A DNA stretch of 7,783 nucleotides from Bacillota bacterium (GTDB taxonomy: Bacteria; Bacillota; Dethiobacteria; Dethiobacterales; Dethiobacteraceae), in assembly GCA_012800215.1 (NCBI GenBank), contig JAAZJT010000089.1, forward strand, positions 1-7,783, given 5' to 3'. A program made the position numbers and the translations under genes. Under the pieces are notes generated by a model. The model worked only from the letters and a program-made list of their open reading frames with translations, did no database searches and had not been told where the DNA came from. Below are positions 1-5,691 of the stretch, in pieces (position 1 is the first letter of the stretch; each line of letters starts with the position of its first letter).

Positions 1-121
1 GAAGGTATGCCTGTTGCTGAGATACAACGTCTTTGCGATGTCCATACAGCTGTTTTTCAGGAATCGCTGGATCGGCAAGAACCGGTAGTTACTGAGCCAG
101 GTCATCCCCTACATACTTTGC
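1..121 (+). repeat. Left arm of a perfect 121-bp inverted repeat (fold-back)
   Basis: Bases 1-121 are the exact reverse complement of 211-331, base i pairing with base 332-i, with no mismatch in a block-by-block comparison. Pairing stops at 122/210. Read on the plus strand, this arm encodes the same internal piece of the DUF438 protein (beginning EGMPVAEIQRLCDVH and ending GHPLHTL), then runs into unrelated frame and stops at 148-150. The repeat reaches the first base of the window, so the true arm may be longer. A perfect partial copy of one gene in inverted orientation at a sequence end is best explained as a chimeric fold-back of assembly or amplification rather than biology. Confidence 0.97.
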
Positions 122-499
122 AAGATTTTCTTTTGGCGTTTTTGCTGTGATGCTTTGAATAATTTTCTCAATTTCACTGATAATGGCGGAGAGTGCCTTG
201 TTTTCTTCTCGCAAAGTATGTAGGGGATGACCTGGCTCAGTAACTACCGGTTCTTGCCGATCCAGCGATTCCTGAAAAACAGCTGTATGGACATCGCAAA
301 GACGTTGTATCTCAGCAACAGGCATACCTTCTTCGATTAGCTTTTGTTCCAGGGCGGAAATTTCCGTTGCCCCCACATGCTCAAGCAATTCTTTAAAACG
401 GCCTTTAACTTCTGCAACAGTATGCCCGGCATGTAAATCGTGGATCATTTCTTTCAGCATTTTTTGCCTGTATTCACGATTGTTAATTAGCTCACTCAC
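89..499 (-). CDS. DUF438 / hemerythrin-like domain protein, partial (3' end lost at fold-back)
   Basis: The N-terminus (MSELINNREYRQKMLKEMI, ATEISALEQKLIEEGMP, EIQRLCDVH) is recognisable as the DUF438 domain, about residues 5-75. The GHPLHTLREENKAL segment near residues 90-103 is where a hemerythrin-like domain usually begins in this family. Full-length members are generally about 400 residues, often with a PAS domain, and are regarded as putative redox, metal or gas sensors; their function is not firmly established. The start is GTG at 497-499, preceded by AGGAGG (minus strand, 507-512) at 7-base spacing. Genuine coding runs from 499 down to about 122, giving 126 residues. The last ten residues (AKYVGDDLAQ) are read from the inverted-repeat arm, and the stop at 89-91 is therefore not the native one. 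I am confident of the family; the frame as given is chimeric at its 3' end. Confidence 0.85.
   Translation of the reverse strand: MSELINNREYRQKMLKEMIHDLHAGHTVAEVKGRFKELLEHVGATEISALEQKLIEEGMPVAEIQRLCDVHTAVFQESLDRQEPVVTEPGHPLHTLREENKALSAIISEIEKIIQSITAKTPKENLAKYVGDDLAQ
211..331 (-). repeat. Right arm of the 121-bp inverted repeat, inside the DUF438 gene
   Basis: This is the partner of the arm at 1-121, separated from it by an 89-base unpaired spacer at 122-210. This arm sits in its natural place inside the minus-strand DUF438 gene, because coding continues smoothly on both sides of it. It is therefore the original copy, and the arm at 1-121 is the displaced one. Confidence 0.95.
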
Positions 500-696
500 C
501 TAAATACCTCCTTACTTTTACTAGTATTACCTGCATCTACATATTAAAAAGAGGATTGTTAAGGCAATTGAGGCTTAATTTTCCTTAGGTTCTTTTGCAG
601 CCTTTCTTTTGGCAATAACTGTTATGCAGAAAACTGCGGCAGCAAAGCGGAATAGTTTTTCGAGCAACAGCATAGGCATATTTTTAAATTTTATAA
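500..696. other. Divergent intergenic region between the DUF438 gene and the liv promoter
   Basis: Together with the liv leader this forms a 318-base stretch (500-817) without an established gene. It must hold the minus-strand promoter of the DUF438 gene. The best candidates I can find, TTAACA (minus strand, 557-562) or TTGCCT (562-567) with TAATAT (541-546), are poorly spaced, so I do not call a promoter. The only other content is the small minus-strand ORF listed separately. Confidence 0.5.
575..679 (-). CDS. Possible 34-residue membrane peptide (unrecognised)
   Basis: A minus-strand ORF runs from ATG at 677-679 to TAA at 575-577. It begins MPMLLLEKLFRFAAAVF, continues with CITVIA, and ends in a charged tail, KRKAAKEPKEN. 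That is one short hydrophobic segment (about residues 3-24) followed by a basic tail, the shape of a small single-pass membrane protein with the tail on the cytoplasmic side. Against it, no Shine-Dalgarno sequence lies upstream of either the first ATG or the in-frame ATG at 671-673; that stretch is just A/T. It is unlike the other genes here, all of which have good ribosome binding sites. I do not recognise a family. It could be a chance ORF. Confidence 0.25.
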   Translation of the reverse strand: MPMLLLEKLFRFAAAVFCITVIAKRKAAKEPKEN

Positions 697-726
697 TTGA
701 CAGAGAAGGAAGATTGAGCTTATAAT
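697..726 (+). promoter_or_regulatory. Sigma-A-type promoter of the liv operon
   Basis: A perfect -35 TTGACA (697-702) is followed, after an 18-base spacer, by a perfect -10 TATAAT (721-726). Transcription would begin near 733, giving a leader of about 85 bases ahead of livJ. Copies of the 10-mer TTATAATTGA at 691-700 and 720-729 overlap the -35 and -10 boxes respectively. The strength of the match suggests high intrinsic expression unless repressed. Confidence 0.85.
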
Positions 727-734
727 TGAATAAT

Positions 735-766
735 CACAAGTTAAAATTAGGGGGTTTTAACTTGTG
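735..766 (+). promoter_or_regulatory. Perfect 12-bp hairpin or palindromic operator at the liv transcription start
   Basis: CACAAGTTAAAA (735-746) and TTTTAACTTGTG (755-766) are exact reverse complements around the 8-base loop TTAGGGGG. The element begins about two bases after the predicted start of transcription. It has no following U-run (next bases are AGTGTACC), so it is not an intrinsic terminator. As DNA it could be the operator of a dimeric repressor. As RNA it would form a 5'-terminal stem-loop that could stabilise the mRNA. The structure is certain; the role is inferred. Confidence 0.7.
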
Positions 767-796
767 AGTGTACCAAACGGTACATATTTGCAATGA
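764..796 (+). CDS. Possible 10-codon leader ORF (MSVPNGTYLQ)
   Basis: GTG at 764-766 opens a ten-codon frame ending at TGA 794-796. An AGGGGG Shine-Dalgarno-like run (749-754) lies 9 bases upstream, in the loop of the 735-766 hairpin. The stop precedes the livJ ribosome binding site by 9 bases. The peptide has one Leu and one extra Val codon, not the runs of Leu, Ile or Val codons expected of a classical attenuator. It may be a chance frame, and I give it little weight alone. Confidence 0.2.
   Translation: MSVPNGTYLQ
769..784 (+). promoter_or_regulatory. Second hairpin in the liv leader
   Basis: TGTACC (769-774) and GGTACA (779-784) are exact reverse complements around the tetraloop AAAC. 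It follows the 735-766 hairpin after only two bases and ends 21 bases before the livJ Shine-Dalgarno sequence. Six base pairs is modest by itself, but two perfect hairpins side by side in an 85-base leader point to a structured 5' untranslated region. Confidence 0.5.
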
Positions 797-817
797 AGAA
801 AAATTGGAGGGGAAAAA

Positions 818-1972
818 ATGAAGAAAAAGCTTAGTGTACTTTTGATCGCAGTCCTTGCGTTTTCGTTAACCCTTGCAGGCTGCGGCGGTGGTGGCGGCGG
901 AAGCCAAGAGGATGAAAATGTAATTAAAATTGGTGCAGTAATGCCTACTACAGGGGCAGTTGCCACCTTTGGTCAATCATCTCTCGATGCTGTTAAGTTA
1001 GCATTTGATCAAATCAATGAGGCTGGCGGTGTTTTAGGTGGCAAAAAACTTGAGGTTATTAATGAGGATAACCAAAGTAAAGGGGAAGAAACGGGAGCTG
1101 CTTTCCGTAAACTGATTGAGCAGGAGAAGGTGGTGGCAATTCTTGGCTCTACTACTAGTGGAGATTCTCTGATTGGCGCACCTATTGCCCAGGAGGCAAA
1201 AATTCCCATGCTTACCCCCACTTCAACAGCGCCGGCAGTAACGGAATTTGGTGATTATGTTTTCCGTGCCTGTTTCCTTGATAATTATCAAGCGGAAGCT
1301 ATGGCAATATTTGCTATCGAGGAGTTGGGAGCAAAAACTGCCGCAGTTATCGTACAGTCCGATAACGACTACTCTGTGGGCTTAGGTAAATTTTTTGTTG
1401 CTAAATTTAAAGAATTAGGCGGACAAATTGTAGCAGAAGAAGGTTATTTACAAGAAGAAATTGATTATAGTGCTATTTTAACAAATGTTAAGTCTGCTAA
1501 CCCGGACGTTGTGTATCTACCTTCTTATTATGACACCGTAGGACCACTTTTAAGGCAGGCAAAGGATGCCGGTCTGGATGCTACCTTCCTAGGTTGCGAT
1601 GGCTGGGATTCTTCAGAATTTTTCTCTTTGGCTCAGGGTGCAGAAGAGGGCGGTTATTTTTCCAACCACTATTCACCTGCCGCTGATTCGGAATTAGTAC
1701 AAAATTTCCTCAGTGCTTATGAGTCCAGATATGGCAAAACACCTGATGCTTTAGCGGCTTTATCTTATGATGCTGCTTATATCATGGCACAGGCTATAGA
1801 TGAAGCAGGTTCAACTGATCCAGCTGCAATCCGCGATGCACTGGCTAATATTGAATTTACCGGTGTTAGTGGCACCATTACTTTTGATGAGAACCGCAAC
1901 CCGATTAAACCAATTTGGGTTAATATGGTAAAAGATGGTAAGTATGAAGTTGCTAAAATAATCGAACCATAG
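818..1972 (+). CDS. livJ: LivJ-type branched-chain amino acid ABC transporter substrate-binding lipoprotein
   Basis: This is the extracellular receptor of a high-affinity importer. The 384-residue length is normal for the Peripla_BP_6 (LivJ/LivK) family. Residues 1-21 are a lipoprotein signal peptide (KKK, then a hydrophobic stretch). The lipobox LAGC places the lipidated cysteine at position 22, followed by a flexible six-glycine linker. Typical motifs are IKIGAVMPTTG (36-46), the ligand-contacting STTSGDSLI (111-119), TPTSTAP (133-139) with FRACFLDNYQ (149-158), CDGW (260-263) and TGVSGTITFD (348-357). The ATG is preceded by GGAGGGG (806-812) at 5-base spacing. It is first in the operon, behind the promoter at 697-726, and is separated from livH by a hairpin that could allow receptor excess. 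The family also binds amides, urea, aromatic acids and other compounds, so the Leu/Ile/Val assignment is by family and context. Confidence 0.93.
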   Translation: MKKKLSVLLIAVLAFSLTLAGCGGGGGGSQEDENVIKIGAVMPTTGAVATFGQSSLDAVKLAFDQINEAGGVLGGKKLEVINEDNQSKGEETGAAFRKLIEQEKVVAILGSTTSGDSLIGAPIAQEAKIPMLTPTSTAPAVTEFGDYVFRACFLDNYQAEAMAIFAIEELGAKTAAVIVQSDNDYSVGLGKFFVAKFKELGGQIVAEEGYLQEEIDYSAILTNVKSANPDVVYLPSYYDTVGPLLRQAKDAGLDATFLGCDGWDSSEFFSLAQGAEEGGYFSNHYSPAADSELVQNFLSAYESRYGKTPDALAALSYDAAYIMAQAIDEAGSTDPAAIRDALANIEFTGVSGTITFDENRNPIKPIWVNMVKDGKYEVAKIIEP

Positions 1973-2001
1973 ATATTTATGTGTTGCCTAATTAATGACT
2001 T

Positions 2002-2036
2002 GTTAAAAGAGGGGTTTTCCTCACCCCTCTTTTAAC
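2002..2036 (+). terminator. Strong stem-loop between livJ and livH (partial terminator or mRNA stabiliser)
   Basis: GTTAAAAGAGGGG (2002-2014) pairs perfectly with CCCCTCTTTTAAC (2024-2036) across a 9-base loop, a 13-bp stem. After the stem comes CTATCTAGG rather than a U-run; the only T-run is inside the 3' arm. It therefore resembles a leaky terminator or a 3'-end stabiliser. Either would leave more livJ message than message for the downstream membrane and ATPase genes, a common arrangement for binding-protein operons. The livH ribosome binding site begins seven bases later. Confidence 0.7.
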
Positions 2037-2056
2037 CTATCTAGGGGGGAGAAACG

Positions 2057-2953
2057 GTGACGCTCGGGCAACAAATATTACAACAGCTTATCAATGGAAT
2101 TTCTTTAGGCAGTGTTTATGCTCTTATCGCTCTTGGTTACACGATGGTTTATGGCATTATTAGATTAATAAATTTTGCCCATGGAGAAGTGTTTATGATT
2201 GGAGCTTTTGTAGGTTATTTTATCATCACTTTATTTAAGCTTCCTTTTATTCTTGCACTAATTTTTGCCATGATCTTCTGTGCATTATTGGGGATTTTTA
2301 TGGAACGGCTGGCTTACAAACCATTACGGGATGCTCCTCGCATTGCAGCGCTGATGACGGCTGTAGGCCTTTCAATTTTCTTTCAAAATCTGATGGTTTA
2401 CCTTAAATGGATTGGTGCTTCTCCCAAAGCTTTTCCCAGAGTGATAGAGATTACCAGATTTGAAGTTATTGAAAATGTATATCTTACTTCTGATAAAATT
2501 TTGACTTTAGGCGTAGCTTTGGTGCTGATGTTGGCATTACAATATGTAGTGCATAAAACCAAAATGGGTAAGGCAATGAGGGCTGTATCCCAGGATAAGG
2601 ATGCAGCTCAACTGATGGGCATTAATGTAGACAGTACCATCTCTTTTACTTTTGCTTTAGGTTCGGCATTAGCAGCAGCAGGAGGCATTTTATATGCTGT
2701 GTCCTATGGTAAGATTATTTATAATATGGGAACCATGCCTGGCTTAAAAGCCTTTGTTTCTGCTGTGCTGGGGGGAATAGGCAGTATCCCTGGTGCAGTA
2801 GCGGGTGGAATGCTCCTGGGTATTACTGAAAATGCTGTCAGTGCCGCAGGTATGTCTATGTTGCGCGATGCAGTAGCCTTCGCTATTTTAATTCTAATTT
2901 TACTAATTAAGCCGACTGGTATTTTTGGCAAAAACACCAGGGAGAAGGTGTAG
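2057..2953 (+). CDS. livH: LivH-type ABC transporter permease
   Basis: This is one of the two channel-forming integral membrane subunits of the liv importer. It has 298 residues, normal for LivH. Several hydrophobic segments span the chain, for example about 17-34, 46-60, 63-82, 100-116, 148-164, 195-216 and 268-286. Family motifs are LINFAHGEVFMIGAF (37-51), the cytoplasmic coupling loop MRAVSQDKDAAQLMGIN (174-190), which contacts an ATPase subunit, and GLKAFVSAVLGGIGSIPGA (229-247). The C-terminus ends in the usual KPTGIFG (285-291). The start is GTG at 2057, with AGGGGGGAG (2043-2051) five bases upstream. It lies just after the livJ-livH hairpin, and livM follows after 3 bases. Confidence 0.95.
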   Translation: MTLGQQILQQLINGISLGSVYALIALGYTMVYGIIRLINFAHGEVFMIGAFVGYFIITLFKLPFILALIFAMIFCALLGIFMERLAYKPLRDAPRIAALMTAVGLSIFFQNLMVYLKWIGASPKAFPRVIEITRFEVIENVYLTSDKILTLGVALVLMLALQYVVHKTKMGKAMRAVSQDKDAAQLMGINVDSTISFTFALGSALAAAGGILYAVSYGKIIYNMGTMPGLKAFVSAVLGGIGSIPGAVAGGMLLGITENAVSAAGMSMLRDAVAFAILILILLIKPTGIFGKNTREKV

Positions 2954-2956
2954 GCT

Positions 2957-3967
2957 ATGAAGTTTCGTTCACTAATAAAAATGGGCGTAGTCTTTGCTGT
3001 TGGTTTTGTTTTGCATCTATTAATTAAAGTTGGTTTTATCAATGGCTATTATGATCACATTTTGACAAAAATTTGCATGTTTATTATCGCTGCCGTGAGT
3101 TTAAATTTAATTAATGGTATTTGCGGCCAATTTTCTATAGGGCACGCAGGATTTATGGCTGTAGGGGCATATACTGCTGCTATTTTCACTAAAAACCCGG
3201 ACTTATTTATTCCCGCAGCTATTGCCGGTATGCCGCGCTTTTTTATTGCTTTAGCTATTGGAGGCTCAGTGGCAGCTTTTGTCGGTTTCCTGGTCGGTCT
3301 GCCTACCCTGCGTTTGCGTGGTGACTATTTGGCTATAACAACATTAGGCTTTGGTGAAATTATTCGTGTTTTGTTACTAAACTGGAAGTTTGTTGGAGGG
3401 GCAAGTGGCTATTTTGGTATTAAACCTTATGCCAATTTTCTTTCCGTTTATATATTGGCAGTAATTACTGTTGTCGTTTTAAGTAATTTTATTGCTTCGT
3501 CCTATGGCAGAGCTTGTATTGCAATTCGTGAGGATGAAGTGGCGGCAGAAACCATGGGCATTAATACTACAAAATATAAAATAATTGCCTTTGTGCTGGC
3601 TGCCTTTTTTGCCGGTATTGCCGGTGGAATTTATGCCCATTTAATGCAGGCAATTATGCCGCGTGACTTTTCTTTCCTTGTCTCTATTGACATTCTCCTG
3701 ATGGTAGTTTTAGGTGGGTTGGGCAGTACCAGTGGCTCCATCGTGGCAGCTATTTTCTTAACTATAGTTACTGAATCATTGCGCAGATTTCAGTCATTAC
3801 GGGTTATTATTTATTCCCTAGTATTAATTTTTATTATGATTTTCCGGCCGCAGGGCCTTTTAGGGAATCAGGAATTTTCAACACCTATGCTAAAAGAAAA
3901 AATCAGGCTGCTTTTCAACAGAACAAAATCAGGGAAAGGTCATACCTCCACTGAGGGCACGGAATAG
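2957..3967 (+). CDS. livM: LivM-type ABC transporter permease
   Basis: This is the second membrane subunit, pairing with LivH in the import channel. It has 336 residues, in the usual range. Motifs of the family are NLINGICGQFSIGHAGFMAVGAY (50-72), GLPTLRLRGDYLAITTLGFGEIIR (114-137), the coupling loop AIREDEVAAETMGIN (189-203), and the terminal FRPQGLLG (296-303). A polar, lysine-rich cytoplasmic tail of about 30 residues follows. The ATG is three bases after the livH stop. The ribosome binding site (GGAGAAGGTG, 2941-2950) lies inside the end of livH, so the two genes are likely translationally coupled. livG follows after 11 bases. Confidence 0.95.
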   Translation: MKFRSLIKMGVVFAVGFVLHLLIKVGFINGYYDHILTKICMFIIAAVSLNLINGICGQFSIGHAGFMAVGAYTAAIFTKNPDLFIPAAIAGMPRFFIALAIGGSVAAFVGFLVGLPTLRLRGDYLAITTLGFGEIIRVLLLNWKFVGGASGYFGIKPYANFLSVYILAVITVVVLSNFIASSYGRACIAIREDEVAAETMGINTTKYKIIAFVLAAFFAGIAGGIYAHLMQAIMPRDFSFLVSIDILLMVVLGGLGSTSGSIVAAIFLTIVTESLRRFQSLRVIIYSLVLIFIMIFRPQGLLGNQEFSTPMLKEKIRLLFNRTKSGKGHTSTEGTE

Positions 3968-3978
3968 GAGGAAGGAAA

Positions 3979-4761
3979 ATGCCAGTTTTGGAAACTACAG
4001 ATTTGACAATTCGTTTTGGTGGGTTAACTGCTGTTTTAGACTTAAACATTTATTTAGAGGCAGGAGAGCTGGTAGGCTTAATAGGTCCCAACGGTGCCGG
4101 GAAAACGACAGTTTTTAATATGCTGACAGGCGTTTACAAGCCGTCAGCCGGTACAATAAATTTTTGTGGTGAAACCCTTTGTTCTGCACAGCATGCAATG
4201 CTGCCCAGTCTCATCTCCATGAAAGGCATTGCCCGTACCTTTCAAAATATACGCCTATTTAAGGAGCTTTCAGTGCTTGACAATGTAAAAATTGCTTTTC
4301 ATCAACATGTAAAGTATAGCTTGGCAACTTCCTTTTTCCATACAGGTAGATACGCAGCCGAGGAAAAAGAAATTGAAAAAAAAGCAATAGAATTGCTGCA
4401 GCTTTTTGATCTGGATAATAAGCAAAATGAACAGGCTAAAAATTTGCCTTATGGCGAGCAGAGACGTTTAGAAATAGCGCGTGCTTTAGCTACAAATCCG
4501 AAATTATTGTTATTGGATGAGCCGGCGGCGAGCATGAATCCGCAGGAAACACAAAATCTAATGGAATTAATTAGATTTATCCGGGAGAAATTTGACTTAA
4601 CTATTTTGTTAATTGAACATGATATGTCGCTGGTTATGGGTGTCTGTGAACGTATTTATGTACTGGATTACGGGAAAGTGATTGCACAGGGTACACCTGC
4701 AGAAATTCGTGCAAATCCCAAGGTAATAGAAGCCTACCTCGGGGGTGAAAATATTGCTTAA
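3979..4761 (+). CDS. livG: LivG-type ABC transporter ATP-binding protein
   Basis: This is one of two different ATPase subunits that power the LivHM channel from the cytoplasm. It has 260 residues. Visible motifs are Walker A GPNGAGKT (36-43), the Q-loop at Gln89 (ARTFQNIRLF), the signature LPYGEQRRLEIARAL (156-170), Walker B LLLLDEP (176-182) with catalytic Glu181, the D-loop SMNP (185-188), and the H-loop His213 (LLIEHDMSLVM). LivG proteins normally have a YGQ-type signature instead of SGGQ; here it is PYGE, with the key glycine kept, so activity is expected. The ATG has AGGAGG (3966-3971) at 7-base spacing, overlapping the livM stop codon. The 3' end overlaps livF. Confidence 0.95.
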   Translation: MPVLETTDLTIRFGGLTAVLDLNIYLEAGELVGLIGPNGAGKTTVFNMLTGVYKPSAGTINFCGETLCSAQHAMLPSLISMKGIARTFQNIRLFKELSVLDNVKIAFHQHVKYSLATSFFHTGRYAAEEKEIEKKAIELLQLFDLDNKQNEQAKNLPYGEQRRLEIARALATNPKLLLLDEPAASMNPQETQNLMELIRFIREKFDLTILLIEHDMSLVMGVCERIYVLDYGKVIAQGTPAEIRANPKVIEAYLGGENIA

Positions 4762-5461
4762 AATTGATAATTTGCATGTCTATTACGGTGCAATTCATGC
4801 TATTAAGGGCGTAACTCTAGAAGTGCAAGAAGGGAGTATTGTTACCCTTATTGGTGCCAATGGTGCAGGTAAGACTACCATCTTAAGAACAGTATCCGGT
4901 CTGGAACGGTCTAAAATGGGGAAAATTGAATTTATGGGCAAGGACATTAGTAATCTACCTGCTCCGGACATTGTAAAGTTGGGAATATCCCATGTTCCTG
5001 AGGGAAGAAGGGTCTTTTTAGGGATGTCTGTGCTGGAAAACTTAGAATTGGGTGCTTTCCTTTCCAGAGATAAGAAAAGTATAAAAGAAAGTTTAGAAAA
5101 TGTTTTTTCTCATTTCCCCAGGCTTTATGAGCGCCGCCAGCAGATTGCAGGCACACTTTCAGGCGGTGAACAACAAATGTTAGCTATGGGGAGAGCGTTA
5201 ATGTCTAAGCCCAAATTAATGATATTGGATGAGCCATCCATGGGGTTGGCGCCAATCTTGGTGCGGCAGATCTTTGCCATTATTGAAGAAATTCATAAAC
5301 AGGGTACAACAATCTTGCTGATTGAACAAAATGCCAACATGGCTCTTTCCCTTGCTGATTATGGTTATGTTTTAGAAACAGGTAAAATTGTGATGCATGG
5401 CCGGGCTAGTGAGCTTTTACAGAGTGAGGATGTGAAGAGGGCCTATCTTGGTGGTGCATAA
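4754..5461 (+). CDS. livF: LivF-type ABC transporter ATP-binding protein
   Basis: This is the second ATPase subunit of the liv importer, forming a heterodimer with LivG. Counting from the TTG at 4754 (235 residues), Walker A is GANGAGKT (34-41), the signature is LSGGEQQMLAMGRAL (135-149), and Walker B is LMILDEP (155-161) with Glu160. The usual switch histidine is Gln192 (LLIEQNANMAL), which is normal for LivF. An in-frame GTG at 4745 would add three residues. I prefer TTG because GGGGGTG (4741-4747) is well placed for it, no Shine-Dalgarno lies before 4745, and MLKIDNLHVYYG is the typical family N-terminus. From TTG, livF overlaps livG by 8 bases, implying coupled translation. It is the last gene of the operon. 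Confidence 0.93.
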   Translation: MLKIDNLHVYYGAIHAIKGVTLEVQEGSIVTLIGANGAGKTTILRTVSGLERSKMGKIEFMGKDISNLPAPDIVKLGISHVPEGRRVFLGMSVLENLELGAFLSRDKKSIKESLENVFSHFPRLYERRQQIAGTLSGGEQQMLAMGRALMSKPKLMILDEPSMGLAPILVRQIFAIIEEIHKQGTTILLIEQNANMALSLADYGYVLETGKIVMHGRASELLQSEDVKRAYLGGA

Positions 5462-5475
5462 AATTGGATAAGATG

Positions 5476-5503
5476 AAAGAGGTTGGTTTACAGCCTCTTT
5501 TTT
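5476..5503 (+). terminator. Intrinsic terminator of the liv operon
   Basis: AAAGAGGTTG (5476-5485) pairs with CAGCCTCTTT (5491-5500), a 10-bp stem with one G-U pair and the loop GTTTA. It runs directly into a T-tract (to 5503), and a second T-run follows at 5508-5513. It lies 15 bases after the livF stop, the expected place for the end of the operon. Confidence 0.88.
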
Positions 5504-5581
5504 ACGGTTTTTTGTTATTAACTTTAATGTAAGAATTTTTGCTGCTATTTTTGCTATTATGGATTTGCAAACTACAAATGG

Positions 5582-5590
5582 TGGTAAAAT
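5582..5590 (+). promoter_or_regulatory. Possible extended -10 promoter of the thioredoxin gene
   Basis: TGG followed by TAAAAT (5585-5590) forms an extended -10 element matching five of six bases of the consensus. No good -35 lies 16-18 bases upstream; TTGCAA at 5565-5570 is only 14 bases away. Transcription would start near 5597, giving a leader of about 95 bases that includes a TTGCCT/AGGCAA inverted repeat (5603-5608 and 5619-5624). A promoter must exist between the liv terminator and trxA unless there is read-through; this is the best candidate I can see. Confidence 0.35.
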
Positions 5591-5691
5591 AAAAAGAGAT
5601 ATTTGCCTGTAGAAAGTAAGGCAACCAGATATTTTAGGTATTTGTTCTATAAATGGTAAACCTGCATTAAGCATGAAAAGGAGGTCAAAAG

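Noticed and set aside
1..150. Plus-strand open frame from base 1 to the stop at 148-150, encoding the same DUF438 segment
   Set aside because: It is the inverted copy of the minus-strand gene. Its sequence becomes unrelated frame immediately after the repeat arm ends at 121, so it is not an independent gene.
1..331. Invertible DNA (phase-variation) switch at the left edge
   Set aside because: Invertible switches have short recombination sites and a nearby recombinase gene. Here a 121-bp coding segment is duplicated, no recombinase is seen, and the repeat ends at the sequence edge, so an artefact is more likely.
735..766. Intrinsic terminator or attenuator at the start of the liv operon
   Set aside because: The stem is perfect but is followed by AGTGTACC, with no T-run, and it lies at the predicted first bases of the transcript.
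733..817. T-box or leucine-type riboswitch controlling the liv operon
   Set aside because: The leader is only about 85 bases and lacks a T-box sequence, a specifier stem or a terminator/antiterminator pair.
757..966. Minus-strand frame of 69 codons opposite the livJ start
   Set aside because: It is antisense to the livJ leader and signal peptide; the poly-proline is the complement of the glycine-linker codons.
1009..1221. Minus-strand frame of 70 codons inside livJ
   Set aside because: Shadow of a well-supported gene in the opposite strand.
2719..3042. Minus-strand frame of 107 codons across the livH-livM junction
   Set aside because: Entirely antisense to two recognisable permease genes, with no family resemblance of its own.
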